From positions 1-22,244 of the forward strand of contig CAKSUL010000031.1 in assembly GCA_934501475.1 (NCBI GenBank): a stretch of 22,244 nucleotides of DNA, read 5' to 3'. Made by a program: the position numbers and the translations under genes. How positions within the stretch are numbered: position 1 is the stretch's first letter; every line of letters begins with the position of its first letter. The notes under the pieces are model-generated. The model searched no databases, was not told where the DNA came from, and saw only the letters and a program-made list of their open reading frames with translations. This stretch comes from an uncultured Roseovarius sp. (GTDB lineage: Bacteria; Pseudomonadota; Alphaproteobacteria; Rhodobacterales; Rhodobacteraceae). Of this stretch, positions 18,136 to 22,244 are shown piece by piece.

Positions 18136-18164
18136 CCCGCTCCGGTGCCAGGTGCCGGGGCGGG
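18136..18164 (+). terminator. Intra-operon hairpin after the binding-protein gene (weak terminator or mRNA-stabilising structure)
   Basis: CCCGCTCCGG (18136-18145) and CCGGGGCGGG (18155-18164) pair over 10 bp including one G-T wobble, with a 9-nt loop, followed by TCTTTG. It lies 16 bases after the binding-protein stop and 34 bases before the ATPase start. Such structures often raise binding-protein mRNA above that of downstream genes. Confidence 0.5.
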
Positions 18165-18198
18165 TCTTTGATACTTCATCCGCCACAGGAGGCCGCCA

Positions 18199-19272
18199 AT
18201 GAGCGCCGTGACCCTGAAAAATATCGTGAAACGCTTTGGCAGTTTCACCGCGGTGCATCAAAGCTCGCTTGAAATTCCCGAGGGCGCGTTCGTGACCCTT
18301 CTGGGGCCGTCGGGCTGTGGCAAGACCACCAATCTGCGGATGATCGCCGGCCTGCTGGACCCGACCGAGGGCGAGATCCTGATCTGCGGCAAGCGGGTCA
18401 ACGATGTGCCCATCCACAAGCGCAATCTGGGGCTGGTGTTCCAGAACTACGCGCTGTTCCCGCACAAGACCGTCGCCGAGAACGTGGCCTTCGGGCTGAA
18501 ATACCGCGACATTCCCAAGGCCGACATCCCGCGCCGCGTGCAGGACGCGCTGGATCTCGTGCAACTGCCCGATCTGGGAACCCGCTATCCCAAGGATCTG
18601 TCGGGCGGGCAGCAACAGCGCATCGCGCTGGCCCGCGCCATCGTGATCGAACCTGACGTGCTGTTGCTGGACGAGCCGCTATCGGCGCTGGATGCCAATC
18701 TGCGCGAAGACATGCGCGTCGAACTCAAGCGCATTCAGGAACGTATCGGCGTGACCACCGTCTTTGTGACCCATGACCAGTCCGAGGCCTTGGCGATGTC
18801 CGATCAGATCGTGGTGATGTCCGCCGGGCGGATCGAACAGGTCGGCACGCCCGAAGATGTCTACAACACCCCGGCCAGCGAATTCGTCGCCAATTTCCTT
18901 GGCGCGTCCAACATTCTGGACGCCGAATGCACCGGGCGCGGCGCCGGCAGCGTCATGTTGAGCGCGCCGGTGTTCGGCACGCTGTCCATTCCGGTGTCCA
19001 AGGCGCCGCGCATCGCCGGGGCCGGGCGGGCCAAGCTGGTGGTGCGGGCGGAAAAACTGCTGCTCTCGGCACAGCCCGCGCCCGAGGGCACGATATCGGT
19101 GCCCGCCCATGTCGAAGCGGTGGATTACCAGGGGCAGGCGGTGCGCTATTTCGTGCGCGCGGGTGACACGCAGCTTCAGGCGATCAACATGATCGACGAA
19201 CGCCCCTTTGCCGCCGGAACCAGCGTGCATCTGCATCTGCGCCCGCAGGATTGCGCGGCCCTTCCGGGATAA
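18199..19272 (+). CDS. ABC transporter ATPase, PotA-like
   Basis: Cytoplasmic ATPase that powers the importer. The 357-residue product has Walker A GPSGCGKT (36-43), Q-loop FQNYALFPHKT, signature LSGGQ (134-138), Walker B LLLDEP with Glu159, and the switch His192 (VFVTHD). A C-terminal TOBE-type domain follows from about residue 275. AGGAGG (18187-18192) lies 6 nt before ATG 18199, a strong site. It ends 5 bases before the aminotransferase gene, tying the transporter to the catabolic genes in one transcription unit. The family (PotA/FbpC/UgpC type) serves polyamines, iron and sugars; the partners point to an amine. Confidence 0.92.
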   Translation: MSAVTLKNIVKRFGSFTAVHQSSLEIPEGAFVTLLGPSGCGKTTNLRMIAGLLDPTEGEILICGKRVNDVPIHKRNLGLVFQNYALFPHKTVAENVAFGLKYRDIPKADIPRRVQDALDLVQLPDLGTRYPKDLSGGQQQRIALARAIVIEPDVLLLDEPLSALDANLREDMRVELKRIQERIGVTTVFVTHDQSEALAMSDQIVVMSAGRIEQVGTPEDVYNTPASEFVANFLGASNILDAECTGRGAGSVMLSAPVFGTLSIPVSKAPRIAGAGRAKLVVRAEKLLLSAQPAPEGTISVPAHVEAVDYQGQAVRYFVRAGDTQLQAINMIDERPFAAGTSVHLHLRPQDCAALPG

Positions 19273-19277
19273 GAGAC

Positions 19278-20630
19278 ATGAATGTGAAACCCAGCAATCT
19301 GTTCTACCAGGGCCGCGGCCGCAAGCCGGTTCTGGATCAGGCGCGCGGCGTCTATATGTGGGATGTGGACGGCAAGCGATATCTTGACGGCTCGTCCGGG
19401 GCGATGGTGTGCAATATCGGGCACAGCAACGAAAACGTGCTCGAGGCGATGCGCCGCCAGATGGAAAAGGCCACATTCGGCTATCGGCTGCATTTCGAGA
19501 CCGAAGCCTCCGAGAGGCTGGCCGCGAAAACCGCCAGCCTGACGCCCGAGGGGCTGAACAAGGTGTTCTTCGTCTCCGGCGGCTCGGAGGCGGTGGAATC
19601 GTCGATCAAGCTGGCGCGCCAGCACGCGCTGGCCATAGGGCAGGGCAGCCGCTGGAAGGTGATCAGCCGCGCGCCCAGCTATCATGGCTGCACCCTGGGG
19701 GCACTTGCGCTGACCTCCTATGCGCCGCTGACCCAACCGTTCGAGCCGATGATGCAGGCCATGCCGAAAATCCCCGCGCCGCGCGCCTATCTCGACGGGC
19801 TGGACCCGGATGATATCGCGACCGGGCATCATTACGCCGACATGCTTGAGGCGCGGATCCTGGCCGAGGGGGCGGATACGGTGCTGGCCTTTGTGGTCGA
19901 GCCTGTCGGGGGCGCCTCGACCGGGGCGCTGGTGCCGCCCGAGGGCTACATGGAGCGGGTGCAGGAGATCTGCAAGCGTCACGGCGTGCTGTTCATCCTT
20001 GATGAGGTGATGACCGGGGCCGGGCGCACGGGCCGGTTTCTGGCGTCCGAGCATTGGGGGCTAGAGCCCGACATCATCGCCATGTCCAAGGGGTTTGCCG
20101 CGGGCTATGTGCCGCTGGGGGCGATGGTGGCGCATGAGCGCCTGGTCGAGCCGGTGCTTGCGGCGGGCGGCTTTGCCCATGGCTTTACCTATGCGGGCAA
20201 CCCGCTTGCCTGCGCCGCCGGGCTGGCCGTGCTGGATGAGATCGAGCGTCAGGACATGATCGCCAATGCGGGCGCGATGGGCGATGCGCTGCGCACCCGT
20301 CTTGAGGGGCTGATGCAGCGCTACCCGATCATCGGCGACGTGCGCGGCAAGGGGCTGTTGATGGCGTTCGAGTTCATGTCCGACCGCGCCACCAAATCCC
20401 CGCTGCCCGCCGGGCTGCGCGCCTTTGAGAGGTTCGTCCAGATCGCCTATGACAAGGGGCTGATCGTCTATGCGCGCCGCACACGCGGCGGCAGTGAGGG
20501 CGATCATATCCTGGTCTGCCCGCCGATGATTGCAACCCTGACCCATCTGGACGAAATAACCGAAATGCTGGATGAGGCCCTGTCCGAATTCATGCAGGAA
20601 ATCCGCCCCGCACTGGAGCGGATCGGCTGA
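19278..20630 (+). CDS. PLP-dependent class III aminotransferase
   Basis: Fold-type I transaminase of the omega-amino acid/acetylornithine group, acting in the cytoplasm on an amine not at the alpha position. The 450-residue product has the PLP lysine in MSKGFAAGYVPLGAM (Lys271), LFILDEVMTGAGRTG with the cofactor-binding Asp, SGGSEAVESSIKLARQ, and YHGCTLGALALT. ATG 19278 is 5 bases after the ATPase stop; the upstream in-frame start lies inside the ATPase gene. In this operon it should convert an imported amine or amino acid to the keto compound used by the next enzyme. The motifs do not fix the substrate; beta-amino acid, putrescine-type or 4-aminobutyrate-type substrates are all possible. Confidence 0.9.
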   Translation: MNVKPSNLFYQGRGRKPVLDQARGVYMWDVDGKRYLDGSSGAMVCNIGHSNENVLEAMRRQMEKATFGYRLHFETEASERLAAKTASLTPEGLNKVFFVSGGSEAVESSIKLARQHALAIGQGSRWKVISRAPSYHGCTLGALALTSYAPLTQPFEPMMQAMPKIPAPRAYLDGLDPDDIATGHHYADMLEARILAEGADTVLAFVVEPVGGASTGALVPPEGYMERVQEICKRHGVLFILDEVMTGAGRTGRFLASEHWGLEPDIIAMSKGFAAGYVPLGAMVAHERLVEPVLAAGGFAHGFTYAGNPLACAAGLAVLDEIERQDMIANAGAMGDALRTRLEGLMQRYPIIGDVRGKGLLMAFEFMSDRATKSPLPAGLRAFERFVQIAYDKGLIVYARRTRGGSEGDHILVCPPMIATLTHLDEITEMLDEALSEFMQEIRPALERIG

Positions 20631-20639
20631 AGGAGCGAT

Positions 20640-21566
20640 ATGCGCGACATTCTGATCACCTGCGCCGTTACCGGCTCGATTCACACACCGTCCATGTCGC
20701 CGCATCTGCCGGTGACCGGACCCGAGATCGCCAAGGCAGCTATCGGGGCCGCCAAGGCCGGTGCGTCGATCCTGCATCTGCATGCGCGCGACCCCGACAC
20801 CGGCGCGCCGTCAGCGGATCCGGCGCATTTCATGGGATTTTTGCCTGATATTTCAGCGAGCTGCGATGCGGTCTTGAACCTGTCTACCGGGGGCAGCGCG
20901 ATCATGACCCTGGATCAGCGCCTTGCGGCCCCCCTGGCGGTGCGCCCGGAAATGGCGTCGCTGAACATGGGCAGCATGAATTTCGCGCTCTACCCGATGG
21001 CCGAGAAGATCATCACCTGGAAACACGACTGGGAAAAGCCGTTTCTCGAGGGGACGGATGATCTGGTGTTCAAGAACACGCCGCGCGACATCGCCCGCAT
21101 CCTGACCGACCTGGGACAGGAGCGCGGCGCGAAATTCGAATTCGAATGCTATGATCTCAGCCATCTCTACATGTTGCGCCATTTCGCCGACCGCGGCCTG
21201 ATCCGCGCGCCGTTCTTCATCCAGTTCGTCTTTGGCGTGCTGGGTGGCATGGGGGCGGACCCTGAAAACCTGACCCATATGGTGCGCATCGCCGACAAGC
21301 TGTTCGGCGCGGATTACATGTTCTCGGTGCTTGCGGCGGGGCGCCATCAGATGCCGCTGATCACCATCGCGGCCAGCATGGGCGGGCATGTGCGCGTCGG
21401 GCTTGAGGACAGCCTGAGCATCGCGCGCGGCACGCTGGCACGCTCGAACGCCGAGCAGGTCGCCAAGATCCGCCGCATCGTCGAGGAACTGGGCCGCGAG
21501 GTGGCATCCCCGGCGCGCGCGCGCGCCATGCTGGGCCTCAAGGGCGCAGCTCAGACGGCCCTCTGA
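20640..21566 (+). CDS. Beta-keto acid cleavage enzyme (BKACE, DUF849; 3-keto-5-aminohexanoate cleavage family)
   Basis: Family enzymes cleave a beta-keto acid with acetyl-CoA to acetoacetate and a new acyl-CoA, using a zinc or similar divalent metal. The metal ligands are visible as HLHARDP with His46 and His48, the same spacing as in the clostridial enzyme Kce. The later block GGHVRVGLEDSL holds His250 and Glu256. The product has 308 residues, somewhat longer than Kce. AGGAG ends 4 nt before ATG 20640, 9 bases after the aminotransferase stop. Pairing with an aminotransferase implies that a beta-amino acid is transaminated and then cleaved. The R-group specificity cannot be read by eye; a side chain bearing an acetamido or amino group is suggested by the neighbours. 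Confidence 0.92.
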   Translation: MRDILITCAVTGSIHTPSMSPHLPVTGPEIAKAAIGAAKAGASILHLHARDPDTGAPSADPAHFMGFLPDISASCDAVLNLSTGGSAIMTLDQRLAAPLAVRPEMASLNMGSMNFALYPMAEKIITWKHDWEKPFLEGTDDLVFKNTPRDIARILTDLGQERGAKFEFECYDLSHLYMLRHFADRGLIRAPFFIQFVFGVLGGMGADPENLTHMVRIADKLFGADYMFSVLAAGRHQMPLITIAASMGGHVRVGLEDSLSIARGTLARSNAEQVAKIRRIVEELGREVASPARARAMLGLKGAAQTAL

Positions 21567-21569
21567 GCG

Positions 21570-22106
21570 ATGCCTGCGCTTGTGTTCCAGCCGGTCGAAA
21601 CCGAGGCGCAGATCGCGCTGCTGCATGAGGCGCTCTGCGCGCTCAGCGACGATCTGGGTGACATCCATGCCGCCGGGATCAAGGATCTGGGCGCTGCGTT
21701 GCTGGCGCCGGTGCCCGCGGCATATGGGATGCTGGCGCAGGACGACAGTTCGGTGAAGGGGGCGGCGCTGTTCAGCCCGGTGTTTTCCACGGTCTTGGGC
21801 GCGCCGGGTCTGTATGTGTCTGACCTCTGGGTGTCGCCGCTGGCACGGGGCAGGGGCCTTGGGCGGGCGTTGCTGGCACAGGCGGCGCGGCGCGCACAGG
21901 CGCGGTGGCGCGCAGAATGGATGACATTGGCCGTCTATCGCGATAGCCAAAGCGCGCAGCGGTTTTATCACCGGCTGGGATTTGCGCCCCAGACGACAAG
22001 CACGCTCATGCGGCTGGACGCGCGCGCCATGGGCGAATTGACCACCAACCTGACCACCGATCTGGGCACCAACCTGAGCACCAACCTGAGCAAGGATGCG
22101 ACATGA
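21570..22106 (+). CDS. GNAT acetyltransferase, SSAT (diamine N-acetyltransferase)-like, with repeat tail
   Basis: Transfers acetyl from acetyl-CoA to an amine. The 178-residue product has the GNAT acetyl-CoA loop PLARGRGLGRALL (Arg93 to Gly98). The order FSPVFSTVLGAPGLYVSDLWV, then this loop, then LAVYRDSQSAQRFYHRLGF recalls spermidine/spermine and thialysine acetyltransferases; that likeness is by eye. The last 20 or so residues are an unusual tail of xTNL repeats (TTNL TTDL GTNL STNL) encoded by a 12-bp tandem repeat. It starts 3 bases after the BKACE stop and its TGA overlaps the next ATG (ATGA). The context suggests acetylation of a terminal amino group of the imported compound or an intermediate. 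Confidence 0.85.
   Translation: MPALVFQPVETEAQIALLHEALCALSDDLGDIHAAGIKDLGAALLAPVPAAYGMLAQDDSSVKGAALFSPVFSTVLGAPGLYVSDLWVSPLARGRGLGRALLAQAARRAQARWRAEWMTLAVYRDSQSAQRFYHRLGFAPQTTSTLMRLDARAMGELTTNLTTDLGTNLSTNLSKDAT
22041..22088 (+). repeat. 12-bp tandem repeat, four copies, in the 3' end of the acetyltransferase gene
   Basis: Four in-frame units of the form NNC-ACC-(AAC/GAT)-CTG (22041-22052, 22053-22064, 22065-22076, 22077-22088). Units 3 and 4 differ only in the first two bases. They encode TTNL, TTDL, GTNL and STNL. The Shine-Dalgarno of the next gene, AAGGA (22092-22096), follows immediately. Confidence 0.9.
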
Positions 22107-22244
22107 AAGCGATATTCGACGAGCGCCAATGGCACCACGATCCCCGGCATTTCATGGCCAATGGCCGGGTTCTGCCCAGCCCCGAACAGCCCGCCCGGAT
22201 CGAGCGGCTGCTGGACGGTGCGGCGCAGGCGGGCTGTGTGATCG
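22103..22244 (+). CDS. Histone-deacetylase/acetylpolyamine-amidohydrolase family protein, 5' end only
   Basis: Only 47 residues are visible before the right edge. The start MKAIFDERQWHHDPRHFMANGRVLP followed by SPEQPARIERLLDGAAQAG matches the usual opening of the bacterial HDAC-like amidohydrolases, which remove acetyl groups from amines with a zinc ion (acetylpolyamine amidohydrolase, AcuC and relatives). No catalytic residue is in the window, so activity cannot be judged. AAGGA (22092-22096) lies 6 nt before ATG 22103, and the gene overlaps the acetyltransferase by 4 bases. An acetylase and a deacetylase coupled in one operon suggest that the acetyl group is a temporary protecting group. 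Family call is moderate because it rests on a short stretch. Confidence 0.7.
   Translation, partial: MKAIFDERQWHHDPRHFMANGRVLPSPEQPARIERLLDGAAQAGCVI

Noticed and set aside
20853..21971. Minus-strand open frame (372 codons) opposite the BKACE and acetyltransferase genes
   Set aside because: Shadow of two well-supported plus-strand genes.
15248..22244. Ectoine or glycine-betaine utilisation operon
   Set aside because: No ectoine hydrolase, N-acetyl-diaminobutyrate deacetylase of the DoeB type, or demethylase genes are seen; the BKACE and SSAT-like genes do not belong to those routes.

Overview
The window is a GC-rich, densely packed chromosomal segment from an alphaproteobacterium, most likely of the Rhodobacterales (Roseobacter/Rhodobacter type). 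The reasons are the codon use, the xseB-ispA-dxs cluster, a class II DAHP synthase, a PAS_5-type protein, a GlxA-family AraC regulator, LysR regulators and a polyamine-type ABC operon. No rRNA, tRNA, CRISPR array, prophage or insertion sequence was seen, and no gene-free stretch exceeds 300 bases (the longest is about 240, before yicC). This lineage call is an inference from gene content; no marker RNA is present.

Positions 1-11916 are mainly housekeeping. In order: the 3' part of lon (cut by the left edge), a convergent APH-family phosphotransferase sharing a bidirectional terminator with it, the isoprenoid operon xseB-ispA-dxs, a GlxA-family AraC regulator divergent from a class II DAHP synthase (with a perfect FNR-type box between them), a PAS_5 protein, and a yicC-gmk-gamma carbonic anhydrase operon whose first gene has its ribosome binding site and TTG start inside a hairpin.

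Positions 11917-14165 hold a LysR regulator divergent from glutaryl-CoA dehydrogenase (gcdH), the usual gcdR-gcdH arrangement, with repeated motifs in the shared promoter region.

Positions 14179-22244 are the most interesting part. A LysR regulator is divergent from a tight operon: two PotB/PotC-like permeases, a Tat-exported PotD-like binding protein, a PotA-like ATPase, a class III aminotransferase, a beta-keto acid cleavage enzyme (BKACE/DUF849), an SSAT-like GNAT acetyltransferase, and the start of a histone-deacetylase/acetylpolyamine-amidohydrolase protein cut by the right edge. Uptake, N-acetylation, transamination, acetyl-CoA-dependent cleavage and deacetylation are the steps of the L-beta-lysine degradation route described biochemically in a Pseudomonas, for which I know of no assigned genes. 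I propose this operon as a candidate for that route or for a close analogue acting on acetylated diamines or polyamines. This is inference from gene content and order.
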